Below are positions 46,456 through 58,277 of a DNA stretch of 64,000 nucleotides, piece after piece. Source of the DNA: Panax quinquefolius (lineage: Eukaryota; Streptophyta; Magnoliopsida; Apiales; Araliaceae). Position 1 is the stretch's first letter, and every line of letters starts with the position of its first letter. The notes beneath the pieces were generated by a model. It had not been told where the DNA came from. It did no database searches and saw only the letters and a list, made by a program, of their open reading frames with translations. Where the stretch lies: positions 117,898,043-117,962,042 of the forward strand of contig CM035152.1 in assembly GCA_020205615.1 (NCBI GenBank). Reading direction: 5' to 3'. The translations under genes and the position numbers were made by a program.

Positions 46456-47207
46456 GATAATAGAGCAACTTCGTTATTATCTAGACTTAGGAGTTCTTCA
46501 TTTAATTCCTCATCATCACTTTCTTGATCTACTAGTAGAGCTTTGAAAGCGATTCTTTTCTGTCTGAGATCTTTATCTGATCCTGCTTTTTCAACTAACA
46601 TGTCGAATTCATGGGCACAAAAATTTCCAATGAAGCTATCAAGAGGATATGTAGTTAGATCTTTCATTTACTTGATGGTTGTAACCTTCATTTTTCATAC
46701 AGATGGAATGGCTTTGAGAATTCTTCTGTTTTTCTCATTAGTTGTGTAAGCTTTTCCCACTTATTCCAGTTTATCAATGATTCTGGAAAAACGTGTTTCC
46801 ATATCAATGATTTTTTTACCTTCTTCCAACTTGAAACTCTCATACTCTTGGATTAGAGCATCTTTTATGGTTTCTTTGATATGATTGGTTATTTTATAGG
46901 TTACAATCAATTTTCCCTATATTTCTTTAGCATTCTTGCAGTTTCTAATTCTTTTGTATTCTTTTTCTATGAGATCACTGGTTAACACTTGTTCAGCTTT
47001 GGAGGCTATATTCATAGTCTCTTCATCTTCGGTGGTGAATTCATCAGCATCTTTCTCAACGATCTTTTCATCTTCAACTTTTGTGGAAATTTTTACACCT
47101 CGTTCTATTGCCAGTCAGATTTTAATTCCTTGTGACTTAGCATAGATTTTGAATTTATTTTTCTAGGTGGCAAAGTTTGTGCCATCAAATAGTGGAGGTT
47201 TGGACAT
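46456..47207 (-). pseudogene. gag: Copia gag N-terminal part
   Basis: The start codon (CAT at 47205-47207) gives MSKPPLFDGTNFAT, the classic copia Gag start. It is followed by KNKFKIYAKSQGIKI, then VEKDADEFTTEDEETMNIAS and KAEQVLTSDLIEKEYKRI, the CKNAKEI block, and NEKNRRILKAIPS. The final ORF (46667-46446) reads MKDLTTYPLDSFIGNFCAHE and an acidic tail. Trp codons in the ATWK and EIWG-type blocks have become stops. In the family this part forms the capsid domain. It continues into 43320 once the solo LTR is removed. Confidence 0.87.
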
Positions 47208-47290
47208 TAACAATCATTCTCCGTAACCAGTAGCATTGTAGGCCATAGATGGATCTACTCTTAGATATGCCTGTATATACTTAAGAAACC

Positions 47291-47425
47291 TGTGACACCC
47301 CCAAATCTGGGTACTCCAATCCCACAGATTTGGTGTTCACTGTCCAATCAAATCATAACTAACTATCCATAAACAAAGGATATAAATAAACTTGCAAGCT
47401 CAAACAATAAACCTCCCATTAAAGG
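47291..47425 (-). repeat. LTR family A fragment, reverse (3' end only)
   Basis: The TGTGACACCCCC start and the CACAGATTTGGTGTTCACTG text are the reverse of the A LTR end. It is interrupted after ATTAAAGG by the next LTR piece. Confidence 0.85.
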
Positions 47426-48023
47426 TGTGACACCCCCAAATCCATGTATCTTCCAACCCGACAGATGGTGCTACACGGTGCTACAGTTCACATATACATT
47501 CAATTGAAATAACGCAAAAGAGTTAATATGTCTTCTATATATTCCAAAACAATATTCCCTTTCCCAGGTTCTTTGTAACCATTACATATGTTCTTTGTTA
47601 TAATATCAAATAATGGAAACATTCATACTATACTATTTCAAAGATAACTTATTTGTTTGCCTTAGCCTTCCCTTTATCCTTATTGGATCCTTCAGGTCGT
47701 TCGGTCTTAACTGTATTCATATGGTTCAAGCAAGAGTGAGCATAACTAGCTCAACAAGTATGACAATTTCATATAAGAAACAGGCTTAAATCACATGAAT
47801 CATATATCTTCAATAACTGAATCAATAGTTATGAAGTACTATAGATAAATCAAAATAGCACTTCTCCTTCTTTAAAACATTTAACAATGAACAACATTAG
47901 TTGAACATTGATTTTGGTCCAAGAGCTTGAGCATTTCGTTCTTTCTTTGAAAAGGACAACCCGACACCAAGTCCGTAAGTCCGGTATATCTTACGAGCAC
48001 GTCTAGGTGATCAGCCTATAGTT
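47426..48023 (-). repeat. LTR fragment E, A-like, reverse
   Basis: A second TGTGACACCCCC start, followed by diverged A-like text including CAAGAGTGAGCATAACTAGC, the reverse of the shared motif. It is cut at GATCAGCCTATAGT by LTR D. About 600 bp of the LTR 3' end is present. Confidence 0.78.
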
Positions 48024-51000
48024 GTGACGCCCCCAAATCCTGGTCCTCTGACCCCGGTTCGGTTATCACGATAAAATACAAACATCCACCTTTAAAAAAC
48101 ATACGATAACTAAAATGCGAATATAATAAACGTACGTCGTTCATTCAAAAGGTGTTACTAGTCCCAAGATACGATAACCTTAATATCATCTTACAAATAT
48201 ACCCTAAAATAACATTAGAGTTCATATTACATAATAGTAATTTAATCTAGCATGAGGTAAAGTCTGCTCCTTGCCATTATTCTACATCTTTCCTTTACCC
48301 TTGTCCTTTCCTGAGGTCTTGGGCTTAGCTGCAATATAATTAATGATATAGCAAGGATGAGCAACAAGTTTAAATACAACAATAAGGATATATCATGATG
48401 AATGGAAAAATATCTGGCAATGGATTCAACAATATGAATATCTGAAGGATTCAACAATATGAATATCATAAGCAAAGATAATGATTTCTTTTAGAATAAC
48501 TACTAGTCAAGTAGACTTTGAACTATAACACTCCAATGTAATCAATAGCTAATTGACCCTTTGTTATCGGTTACGTATAAGTACTTGAGGGGATCACCTC
48601 ACGCATTTCTGTGTATATGCATAACATTTAAATCTACTCTTTGTATCTTATATTAGATACCTGGTACTCCCCTATCATAGAAAGGGGTGTTCTTTCAGTC
48701 TAAGAATCCTTACCCTCAATAGATTTAGATAGATTTTATAAAACTTCATACGCTTGTCTGACCGAACAAAGGTTCAGACTCTATCTCACACAGTTCAAGA
48801 ATTATTGAACTTTAAATGATGTACAAGTCCAAGACTGTACGAACTCAAGTGCACTAAGTGAGAATATCAATAATATCGAAGTGGAATAATTGTAAGATAA
48901 TTAAACTACTTAATAGCATGCTTGGAAATAAGATTCAAGCTTAAATGAATAACTTTCAATTCAACAATAACCTACTTAATACAATATGAGAAGGAAGAAA
49001 CTTTCACAACAAACAAAGTCGTGTAAGTTAAGAAACATTGCAACACATTAAAATAGTGTTCAGATACTTGCTCAATATAAATTTGAGTAAGGTTAGGGAA
49101 ACTTACTCAATAAAAGTAGGGTTCAAGGAACTTGCACAATCAAAGAGTGAAGTTCATAGAAAACTTGCTCAATAATAATTGGAGTAAGTTTAGGGAACTT
49201 GTCTGTTTGCTCAGCTACAAATAATTCTAGCTTTAATTAACTTGCGTCGACACGACCTAACGTTATCAAGTCGATCATTTCAATTAGTATGTGTAAACTA
49301 GTATGAGTCTACACTTAAAAGAATCATGTCATCACATAGCATGCTTCTCAACACATTATATGGCATATTGGTCATATATTACAAGGTAAAGAAATCACCT
49401 AAGCATGCCTTGAATTTCAGAATCAAAAATAGAATCTATTCATGACTGCAGGATGGCGCAGCTACGCATGGTCTAGGCTTAGGGACGGCGCAGCTGCGCT
49501 GTCCCTTGGCCAGACCAAGGTTGAGCTTCTGCTCTCCTGACCTCACACCAATTACACATATATTTTAACATACGTACATGTTAGAGTTTCACATATAACA
49601 CATGACCATACTTGAATTCATTTATTCAAGTTTAACTTACACTTTATATGTCATTAAAACATAAAAAGGTCTTGTAATCATTTGTGCCTTACAACTCGAT
49701 CATTTAATACTCAGTAGTCATGCTTGTATATAGATAACACATGTATACTTTACTCGCATAGTTCATTTTTTTTTAGAAATTTTGTTTTTATAACTATGTG
49801 TGAATAAGTGAAAACCATACATTAACCAAATGATGTTCATGCCAATGTATCTATAGGCATAATGAGTCCTAATATACATGCTTGCATGGTCATAACGTAC
49901 TTTACTCATTTCTTGGTGACATTAGTTTTCTCATTCTAACTTTCTTTGAATTTTACACTAAGTCAACTTAGCTTATACAAGGCACCTTAACATATAACTC
50001 TCATGCATTCACATCATATTTTCCAGCCACATATGCATGCTCAAAAGGTTAGAACTTACAAGATAAAAGTCTTGGCCAAGTTTACTTTGAAAAGTCTTAA
50101 GTTTCTTATCTTTGAAATAGTCTAATATTTCAATCATATATGCTAGTGTGTTCAATCACTTTAGTCTTGCATTTCATGTCAATATAAACCATATTATCTT
50201 ACTCATAAAGTCAGAATGATCACATGATGTGTTCGTGACAAAGTTTATTTTTGAAATCACAAATCTCATTTCAAGACCACAAGTGTTGTGTCCATTGTAG
50301 GTACTAACATGGTTATACTTGTTCATACTACATGCACATGCTAATGTGTGTGCTACAATAGTTTACAAGCTTGCTCTAACTAAGTGTCAACAAGTTAGCA
50401 TAACAGAAACATAACAAAACACATCAGTTCGATGCGTCCAAGGCAAAATTGTGTTACACCCTAGTACCATTAGGCGTAGAATACTGCTATGCCGTAAATC
50501 GATTTTTACTGCAAGAATGCTACCGCACCCTAGTTCAATTAGGGCGTAGCTGCGCCATGCCTGCATCAGAGATAGTAACTTGCTCTGTTCTGCAGAGCAT
50601 CAGACACCCATACTATTCTTTGATTTAAACATGCTTATTATCATCATTTAAGAGTTTAAACATGTAAGCCTACTTCCTAAACACATCATGGCATGTTAAT
50701 TCACATCAATTGACATGGAATTTCAAGTAATTTCTATCATTTGACCAAGACCCAATTCAAGAACACAAGTTAAGATTTTATACCTCTTGGAAATAAATGA
50801 ACCTAGTTTCTTCCCTCTAAAATTGCTAGCCTCTTCTATGGACAATCCACACTCAAACTATAATTATCAGTGGTTTCACACACAAACAAAACAATGTAAA
50901 CTGAAAATGAAGCTACCATTTATAGAAGGAGTTTGAACTGGGAATTAGCTTTGCATGAAAGGTTGTGACTGGAATGTATAAGAAGAATACATTGGTTCTT

Positions 51001-51385
51001 AAGGGGTTGCTCAACCACCCACCATCAGCTACCTTCCTAGCCAATAATCACAGACTTGGAAGTTACGTATATAAGGTGTAGGTTACTGTTCATGTACTGG
51101 GAGGTCACTCATTTTGGGACAAAAATCCAATCTCAGCAACAAGCTTGGTTTGGTTACTATAATTCCCAAAATGTAATCTTAATGTACAACATTTACCATA
51201 TTAGGAAATTTAGGGATTAATTAGATACTCACATCACATAATCCATGTATATTAAATACACGCAATTAAAATAACACAGTTATTTAATTATTTTTGTGTT
51301 AAGGAATCACATGGTATTTCTTGAACTACTTGATAATCCATATCAACATAATGTACCTTTATCCATATGATTTATTAATGTTACA
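48024..51385 (-). repeat. Solo-like LTR D, A-like, reverse
   Basis: It runs from TGTGACGCCCCC to a TAATGTTACA end that mirrors the TGTAAC start of the A LTRs. Its length, about 3362 bp, is close to A. It has a reverse TATA-like CTATAAATGG (50916-50925) and a donor-like GAGGTATAA downstream. GC-rich islands with GGCGCAGCTGCGC-type words lie at 49450-49515 and 50505-50560. No 5-bp TSD is seen (ATAGT left, CATAC right). Confidence 0.75.
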
Positions 51386-51444
51386 CATACAACAAAGTGT
51401 TCCATTTCATTTTCTACAGTAGGAACTAACTGTCTCAGACTTGA
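51386..51444. other. Short spacer between LTR D and B2
   Basis: 59 bp of sequence with no match found elsewhere in the window. It may be a remnant of LTR E split by D and B2. Confidence 0.3.
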
Positions 51445-52521
51445 TGTAAGACCCCAACTTTTATGAATAAAGAATAATTTTTCTCGAAATTTATTTTTGA
51501 ATATTATGGTGTGGATTTGATATAATGTTATAATTTTAGGTAATATTTACAAATTTTGTAAATTAAGTAAGTGGTTATGTAATATTCGATTGGTCGGGGA
51601 ATATTTGTTTTAACAGGGAATATTCGTACGACGACACAATCATTGATGGACCCCACAACGGAAGTATTGTCGCAGAGGTAGCAGCTGAAAAATTTATCCT
51701 TGAACTTGTTTTATTGAATTATTATGTCATTGTCATCATCCCCATGCTTATATTGTGATGAAAGTCATCTTTGGCTTACGTGCATAGATGGACTTGGTAT
51801 GATTATGACCAGGGATTATTCGGTATAATCATGACCGTAATGTGACGAATAATGTGTTAAAAGTCCTCATTGACCATAGTTCATTGATGGACAAATGTTG
51901 GTGTGATTATGACCGTGGATTATTCTTGGTATAGTCATGACCATTGACGATTACATGAATATCCTTAGCCGTGATGTAGGGATGATTCGATTTTATTTAT
52001 TAAGCTGAGTCTTAGCATTAAAGTTAATGAAAAACTTTTTAAATCATAGAAGATAGTAGATTTTATGCTCTACTTGACTCTTCTAATGGATTGCTTGTTC
52101 CGCTGTAGTTAAACTTGTTGTCTATTATATTCTATTAGTTTAACATTATTGAAGGCTAATGATAATTTATTCTACATTATCTTAGTCATAATATTTCTTA
52201 CTGGGCTAGTTAAGCTCACCCTTTCTTTCACTATTCTCTTGGGAAATGAGAACGTAGCCGGGACTAGTCGAGGAACAGAGTGATTTATCCGATGATAGCA
52301 TTAGTAGTCCTCACTATTCTGTTAAATAGTGTGACAATAAATGTAATGAGGACTCTATTGAGTGTGGATATTGTCTAGATGACAATATTCTTATTAAAAC
52401 TCTTAGATTATGTTTTGTCGTATTTTACACGACTATTGTATAGTTAAGTTGTATTTGAATTTTGTACCATGTATTTGGCGACTCAAGATGGGTGATGTAT
52501 ACCTGTTTTGGGGGTGTCACA
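51445..52521 (+). repeat. B2 5' LTR with internal deletion of promoter
   Basis: It starts TGTAAGACCCC and ends GGGGGTGTCACA but is only 1077 bp. Compared with the 3' LTR, the part matching about 59000-60890 is missing (junction near 51685). That part includes the TATA box, donor-like site and hairpin array. Confidence 0.9.
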
Positions 52522-52523
52522 GT

Positions 52524-52535
52524 TGGTATCAAAGC
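52524..52535 (+). other. B2 primer-binding site
   Basis: TGGTATCAAAGC, three bases after the LTR, is the same variant as in A2. Confidence 0.88.
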
Positions 52536-52708
52536 TTAGGGATATGATCCCTGACTAAGATGTGAGATAAGAAGTAGGAGGGGAGAGACGGGGAATTCCT
52601 TCGCTAGTATGACCTACCTAAGTTTATTTTGTATTTAATTGGTCGGTCAGAGTATATGGATAATATGTGATATGTTAATTAACCCTTGTTTTGTGGCAGT
52701 ATTGGAAA

Positions 52709-53266
52709 ATGGCAGCTGAAAATGTTAACAATGGAGTGAATGAGATCGCGGAGACACCTCTAATCACCAACCGGAATAATGTAATGTTAGGCAAAGAAGG
52801 AATTAGAGATATCCATGTGGTGAGTGAAGAATTGATAGTTGCACCCGAGATAGTCGTAGAGGTAGCAACAGAGGAAGAAGAGGTATCTGAGGAGAATTTA
52901 TTAGAAGAATTTTATGATCAAAATTTAGAATTGCAAAATCGTGTTCATGAGTTAGAAGAGCAGGCTGAAGAACGGCAGGCGGTCGTGGAACAAAAGGATG
53001 CAACAATTCAAGCTTGTGTTACCTGATATGTGATGCTTGAACAGAAGCACTCTTTGGCAAAGTATAAGATGATAAAGCTGGAATCTGAGCTGAAAGAAGA
53101 AACAACTAAACGAGAGAGAATGAGTGATGCATGGGTAAAAGCCGCACGACGCGTTGATATTGTGGAAAGAGATGTCCGATCTAAGAAGGCTAAAATAGAT
53201 GATATGTATTTCTCTTTTTGGACAACAATTGAGAGAACCCCACCATCGAGTTTTGAATTACCCTAA
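52709..53266 (+). pseudogene. gag: B2 gag N-terminal ORF with coiled coil, one stop
   Basis: The start MAAENVNNGVNE matches the B1 and B3 Gag start, and an acceptor-like GGCAG ends ten bases upstream. From residue about 35 the protein is Glu/Val-rich, then a long coiled coil (LELQNRVHELEEQAEERQAV, later KHSLAKYKMIKLESELKEE), ending with SDAWVKAARRVD. A single in-frame TGA at 53024-53026 splits two otherwise contiguous ORFs in the same frame. The capsid and knuckles found in B3 are absent. Instead the coiled coil resembles the pre-gag ORF of family A, suggesting exchange of 5' modules. It is followed by decayed text to the protease. Confidence 0.72.
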
Positions 53267-53489
53267 GATATCATGGTCAACCCCAATTTGATATGGATCA
53301 AAAATTAATGATTCAGATCATGAAATAGGAGTATGATGAAGCAGTTGAGGGTGGAATATGCCCTATAGAAAAGTCAATTTCAATGGTAGTGATGACACTA
53401 AATGCTACCCCAGACAAGTCAAAGCGGGTTGTTCAAGGAAGAGCGGTTGTCATGACTTCCTAACAAGTGAGGAACCAAAATGAAGTTAT

Positions 53490-53568
53490 CACGGGTTAGT
53501 TAATTATAAATTCTTGCGAAGTCTATACCTTATTAGATACAGATTCTACCCATTCTTTTATCTCTCCT
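53490..53568 (+). pseudogene. pro: B2 protease, N-terminal part
   Basis: CEVYTLLDTDSTHSFIS is readable. The active-site Gly is Asp (DTD at 53536-53544), so the triad is broken. It is cut by the reverse B LTR and continues at 56590 (ILAFDAILGIDWLTTHH); about 160 bp between these points is missing compared with B1 and B3. Confidence 0.75.
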
Positions 53569-54639
53569 ATTCTGAGTCGCCAAATACATGGTACAAAATA
53601 CAAATACAACCTTAAATATACAACATGAGCTGTGAGTTTTAATACAAATATTATCTTCTAGACAGTATTCAAACTCAAAATAAGTCCTCAATACATTTAT
53701 TTTCACACTATTCCGTAGAATAGTGAGGACTACTAATGCTATCATCTGGACCGTCACTTCATTCCCCGACTAGTCCCTGCTACGTTCTCATTTCCTGAAG
53801 AGAACAATGAAAGCAAAAGGGTGAGCTCAACTAGCCCAGTAAAAAATATTATGATTAAGATAATGCAGAATGAATTATCGTTAGCCTTCAACAGTGTTAA
53901 ACCGATACAATATAACAAACATCAAGTTTAATCAGAATGAACAAGCAATCCATTAGAAGAGTCAAGTAGAGAATAAAATCTACTATCTTCTATGATTTAA
54001 AAGGTTTTTCATCACTTTTATCGCTGAGACTCAGCTCAATAAATAATTCACATCATCCCTGCACTACGGTCAAGGATATTCGTGTTTTCATCAATGGTCA
54101 TGATCATGCCATAAAACAATTCATCTTTGCACCCTTGGCCGAAGAGAATCCATAGCCATAATCATACCAAAAACTGTTCATCAATGCACTACGGGCCAAT
54201 GAGGACTTTTTCCACATCATTTGTAACATTACAATCATGATTATACCGAATAATCCTTGGTCATAATCATACCAAGTCCATCTATGCACTACAGGCCACA
54301 GATGACTTTCAACATAGTATAAGCATGAGGATGATGAAAATTCAATAAAACAAGTTCAAGAATAAATTTTAAATATTTATAAATTAATTTATCCAGGAAC
54401 CAATAACGTCCAAATTGTCAACATGATACTGCTTTGTGGAGTAAAATTCAAGAATGCTCAGAAGAATATTTTCATGAAAAGATACTGGATGAAGCGCAAA
54501 TATCCAGGATATTCTACTAATTTCATGGAGAATAGAAGCCAAAACTTTAACCAACTGAGTATAATAGAATATATGAAACTGCAAATGGATTTTCGCCCGC
54601 CTTGCGCAGAATCCACGTAGATGCATCATTTCCACAAGT

Positions 54640-55095
54640 TAATAAGGAATGAATACAAAGGATCATTCACCATGCATGCAGTAATCAATATGTATGCATT
54701 ATTCCAATGTAATAATAAAGAATGGAATAACGTAAGAATTCACCATGCATGCGATAGAATCGCATGCATAAAAGTTATTCCCAATGTAATAATAAAGAAT
54801 GGAACTAGGTCATACGTAATTCGCACCGGCATGATGTTCCAATAGAATAATAAAGAATGGAACCGTGTAATGCATAATTCGCATGCATGCATGATGTTCC
54901 AACAAAATAATAAAGAATGGAATAACAACAGAATTCACTGTGCATGCGATACAATCAAGACGCATGTGTTATTCCAATGTAATAATAAAGAATAGAATAA
55001 CATAAGAATTTCACCATGTATGCAGGTATTGCAGATGTACAAGTTATTCCAACATAATAATAAAGAATGGAATAACAACCCTTACAAGTATTGAA
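54640..55095 (-). repeat. Hairpin-repeat array in reverse B LTR
   Basis: Six to eight units with AATAATAAAGAATGGAATAAC cores separated by CACCATGCATGCGATAGAATC-like linkers, where GCGAT and ATCGC form a second inverted repeat. It is the reverse counterpart of the arrays in B1 and B2. Confidence 0.8.
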
Positions 55096-55367
55096 AGAAA
55101 ATAACTCTTCTTCATAATACGAAAGAATAATACCCTTTACCTTATAAAGAAGAGTATTTCTACGGTAGTAGAGGGGGGATATAGTTGAAGAAAATCTTGC
55201 ACTATTTTCTACGCCAAAAGCTTTCTTAAACTCTAAAGAAATACACTCAAGATTATAGAAGAAGAATTCTCCGAATTTCTCGTGTGTTTTCAATTCTAAC
55301 TAAGCATCCTATTTATAGGAGAATGGAAAGGATACTATGCAATAAAATATAATATATTCTATTTATA

Positions 55368-55734
55368 ATATATATATATATATATATATATTTTATTTAA
55401 AATCTAATAAAACAAATAACTTTATAAAAGTATTCTGCTTTTATATAAAAAATTTTACTATGCAAACACTATGTAGGCACTATGCAAACACTATGCATAA
55501 TAAATATAATATATTCTATTTATAATCAAATAAAACAAAACTTTATAAAAAGTATTCTGCTTTTATATAAAAAAAACTTACTATGCAACCACTATGCAGT
55601 ACTATGCAAACACTATGCATAATAAAATATAATATATCTATTTATAATAAAATAAAACAAAACTTTATAAAAAGTATTCTGTTTTATATAAAAAGTTTTC
55701 TGTTTTATTACATTTATAATAATAATAAAACAAA

Positions 55735-55769
<35 letters not shown>

Positions 55770-55798
55770 TCCGTGATTTCCCAGATCCCCCCCCCCCC
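55368..55798. repeat. Microsatellites and C-run in reverse B LTR
   Basis: TA runs at 55368-55390 and 55739-55765 flank AT-rich U3 text with repeated ACTATGCAAACACTATGCA words. A run of 12 C lies at 55787-55798. Confidence 0.9.
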
Positions 55799-56589
55799 AT
55801 TTTTCTTTCATGGGCCCCACATGTGGGCCCACCTTTTAAGAAATTTCTACTGATTATTTTGAAAAATGGGTAAATGGGGGTCCAACAAATACTTCATAAA
55901 AATCTCCTCAATATTTTTAACAACATTTATCATCATTATTATAATTCATAATATTTAACAAACAGGTCGTTCCCAAGAAAGATGGGGCTTTCCAATAAGG
56001 ATTTTTCCTTATCATGCCGCAATTAGGTGACCAAACCTCTCTCGATGTAACTTCTGACATCGTTAATATTGCAAATAATAATATTACTAACTTTGTCGCC
56101 TCAATTATTGATTTAATAATATATAAAATATTGACAATAATTGAATCAAATAACGTGAGATACTATGCAACAATTCTCAGAGCAATAATTGAACAAAACT
56201 CGAGTGACTTCTCACGTAAGCATCAATAATCAATACCGAAAGTGCTACTATGCAACCACGCCAGACATCGAACTTTTACTACCGAGTAGTTCAACAGTTT
56301 TAACGGTAAAACTTCCGCCGTTATTTTCATAAAAATATTTTTGTCGTTTTCTCAATCTGACAATAATTCTGTTGTGGGGTCCACCAATGATTGTGCCGTC
56401 ATATGGATATTCCCCGACAAAAAAAATAATATTCCCCGACCAATCGAATATAATACAACAACTTGCATACTTTGCAAAATTTATAAATACTACCCACAAC
56501 TATAACATTATCTCAAATCCACACTATAATATTAAATAAAAATATTTCAAGAATATTAAATCTTTATTCATAAAATTTGGGGTCTCACA

Positions 56590-57035
56590 GAAAATACTTG
56601 CCTTTGATGCGATTTTAGGAATCGATTGGTTAACTACTCATCATGCTTTTCGTAAGGTTGTTAGCTGTCATATTCCTAACCAACCTGTTATGTGAATTCA
56701 AGCAACCAAACCACTAAAGTCAATCACTGTCATATAAAGCCATAAGTAAAGAGTCCCGAGCCTTTATGTGGTAACTTCCTTGTGTGCAATGTACCGAAGC
56801 CAAACTTTCCGTAGGCGACGCTGTGAATGACGGTGGCAAGTTGATATGTATCAATGTGATGTGCTATCCAAGTCTTTGGATGAGAGTCACAGTTTTGAAT
56901 GATATTTTTATTGTTAATAAATTTCTTGATGTATTCTTGAAGACTTCCTAGCCTACCCCTAGAGCGTGAAATCGAATTTTGTATTGACCCCAATACAAAA
57001 TCCATTTCTAAAACCCTTAAATATTTCTTCAACCA
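56590..57035 (+). pseudogene. pol: B2 protease end and RT N-terminal scar
   Basis: ILAFDAILGIDWLTTHHAF continues the protease. From about 56680 the spacer between protease and RT is readable only in pieces. The RT start follows as EREIEFCIDPNTKS at about 56962-57003. Then comes an abrupt change to LKYFFNQNE, which belongs to the end of RNase H (the LKY.FTQ.ELN.RQ.RW block). The RT catalytic core (the DD box region) and most of RNase H are therefore deleted. B1 has the same join. Confidence 0.78.
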
Positions 57036-57731
57036 AAACGAACGTATCATGCTCCAAAGATGTTGGCTCGAGCTGTTGAAGACTACGACTATACCCTTCA
57101 ATATCATTGCAGAAGAGTGAACGTGGTAGTTGACGCGTTGAGTAGAAGATCGTATGTGTTTACGAGTGCGATGTTGTTAATACAAAAACCCATTTCGTAT
57201 AACTTATATATGATGAAGATAGAGTTAAAGACTCTAGAGACCCACGTGAAGATAACGAATTTACGATTAGAATCGACTTTAATCGATAAAGTTAAAGCTG
57301 CTCAAGCTACAGACCTGGAGCTGATGCGTATGAGGAAGAAAGTGCAAGAAGATGCTATTTTAGAAGTAAGAATCGATGAAGAAGGAATACTTCGAGTCAA
57401 CTCCAGACTTTGTGTTCCTAACGATTCTGACTTGAAGTATAAAATCATGATGGAGGCGCACAACACACCATTTGCAATCCATCCTGGGAGTACCAAAATG
57501 TATCATGATCTTCGACATACATTTTGGTGGAACAATATGAAGAGAGAGATAGCGGGATTTATCTCAAGGTGTCTAACTTTTCAACGAGTCAAAGCGGAGC
57601 ATCAAGTGCCAAAAGGTCCATTGCAACCACTTGAAATTCCAGAATGGAAGTGGGAGCACATTACCATGGATTTAGAGCATCGGTCTTCCCAAGGTTTCTC
57701 AAGGCATAGATGCGATTTGGGTCATTATTGA
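57010..57731 (+). pseudogene. pol: B2 RNase H end, integrase zinc finger and core start
   Basis: Text begins LKYFFNQNE and reaches CWLELL, then after a frameshift the ORF (ATG 57060) reads EDYDYTLQYHCRRVNVVVDA and LSRR, the conserved RNase H end. The integrase HHCC domain follows: HNTPFAIHPGSTKMYHDLRH, FWWNNMKREI and SRCLTFQRVKAEHQ. The last zinc-binding Cys is Phe (CLTF against CLTC). The first catalytic Asp lies in WKWEHITMDL (57668). A frameshift near 57672 ends this ORF. Confidence 0.88.
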
Positions 57732-58116
57732 TAGATTTACCAAGTCTGCTCATTTCTTACCGATACGAGAAACTTATACACTTGAACGTCTTGCTAGTAT
57801 GTACATAAACGAGATCTTAAGATTGCATGGTATGCCAGTACCCATAGTTTCTGATCGAGACCCAAGATTCACTTCAAGATTTTGGGTTAGTTTGCAAAAA
57901 GCTATGGACACAGATTTACGATTTAGTTCGGCATATCATCCTCAAACGGATGGGCAGTCGGAAAGGACTATTCAAACTCTTGAAGATTTATTAAGACTCT
58001 GTGTCCTTGACTTCAAGGGAAGTTGGGACAAGTTCTTAGCATTGGTGGAGTTTTCCTACAATAATAGTTATCAAGCAAGTATTGGCATGGCTCTTTTGAG
58101 GCGCCAGTATGGATGA
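57676..58116 (+). pseudogene. pol: B2 integrase catalytic core
   Basis: The frame is open from about 57676, although the first ATG is at 57799. It reads GLPKVSQGIDAIWVIIDRFT, RLHGMPVPIVSDRDPRFTSR with the second catalytic Asp at 57853-57855, and [19 protein letters not shown] with the Glu at 57961-57963. LVEFSYNNSYQASIGMA follows, then a frameshift near 58092. With the first Asp in the preceding ORF, all three DDE residues remain but in two frames. This is the best conserved gypsy integrase in the window. Confidence 0.9.
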
Positions 58117-58277
58117 AAGTGTCGCTCTCCAAAGAAGTCGGGATGAGGTGGGTGAAGCGACGTTGTTGGGACCGGATTTGGTACGTATGACTACGAAAAA
58201 AGATTCAAACGATCCGACAACGATAAAAAACCTCACAAGATCGATAAAAGAGTTATGCTGATCTTCATCGAAAGGAC

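Larger units (their letters stand above)
38875..47289 (-). mobile_element. Ty1/copia element (SIRE/Maximus-like), reverse, LTRs missing
   Basis: In reverse order from 47207 to 38880 the sequence encodes gag, protease, GAG-pre-integrase, integrase, a linker, RT and RNase H, the copia order. It is interrupted in gag by a solo LTR with perfect TSD. Neither copia LTR, PBS nor polypurine tract is found: the 5' side is cut at 47290 by a reverse A-like LTR and the 3' side ends in AT-rich DNA. A Gag with two separated CCHC knuckles around a coiled coil suggests SIRE/Maximus (moderate confidence); no envelope-like ORF is seen. Stops and frameshifts are few, so it is younger or less decayed than the gypsy pols here. 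Confidence 0.9.
53570..56589 (-). repeat. LTR family B, reverse, inside B2 protease
   Basis: About 3020 bp ending in GGGGTCTCACA (the reverse of the LTR start). The other end lacks the first 35 bp or so and begins at GAGTCGCCAAATACATGG. It has a reverse TATA box at 55309-55318, a reverse donor AAGGTAAAG (near 55137) and a hairpin array at 54640-55095. No TSD is present, and B2 sequence was lost at the junction. Confidence 0.88.

Noticed and set aside
2821..52535. TGGTATCA.AGC words considered as tRNA gene pieces
   Set aside because: Each lies within three bases of an LTR end and is only 12 bases long, so it is a primer-binding site, not a tRNA gene.
54423..55293. Several short ORFs in the reverse B LTR (also 60261-60877, 18818-19374, 13048-13600)
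   Set aside because: The same texts recur in several LTRs in both orientations with shifted frames, and they coincide with the hairpin array and its flanks.
56730..57107. 125-residue reverse ORF beside the B2 pol
   Set aside because: It lies antisense to the protease-RT spacer and RNase H scar; the forward strand shows the family motifs.
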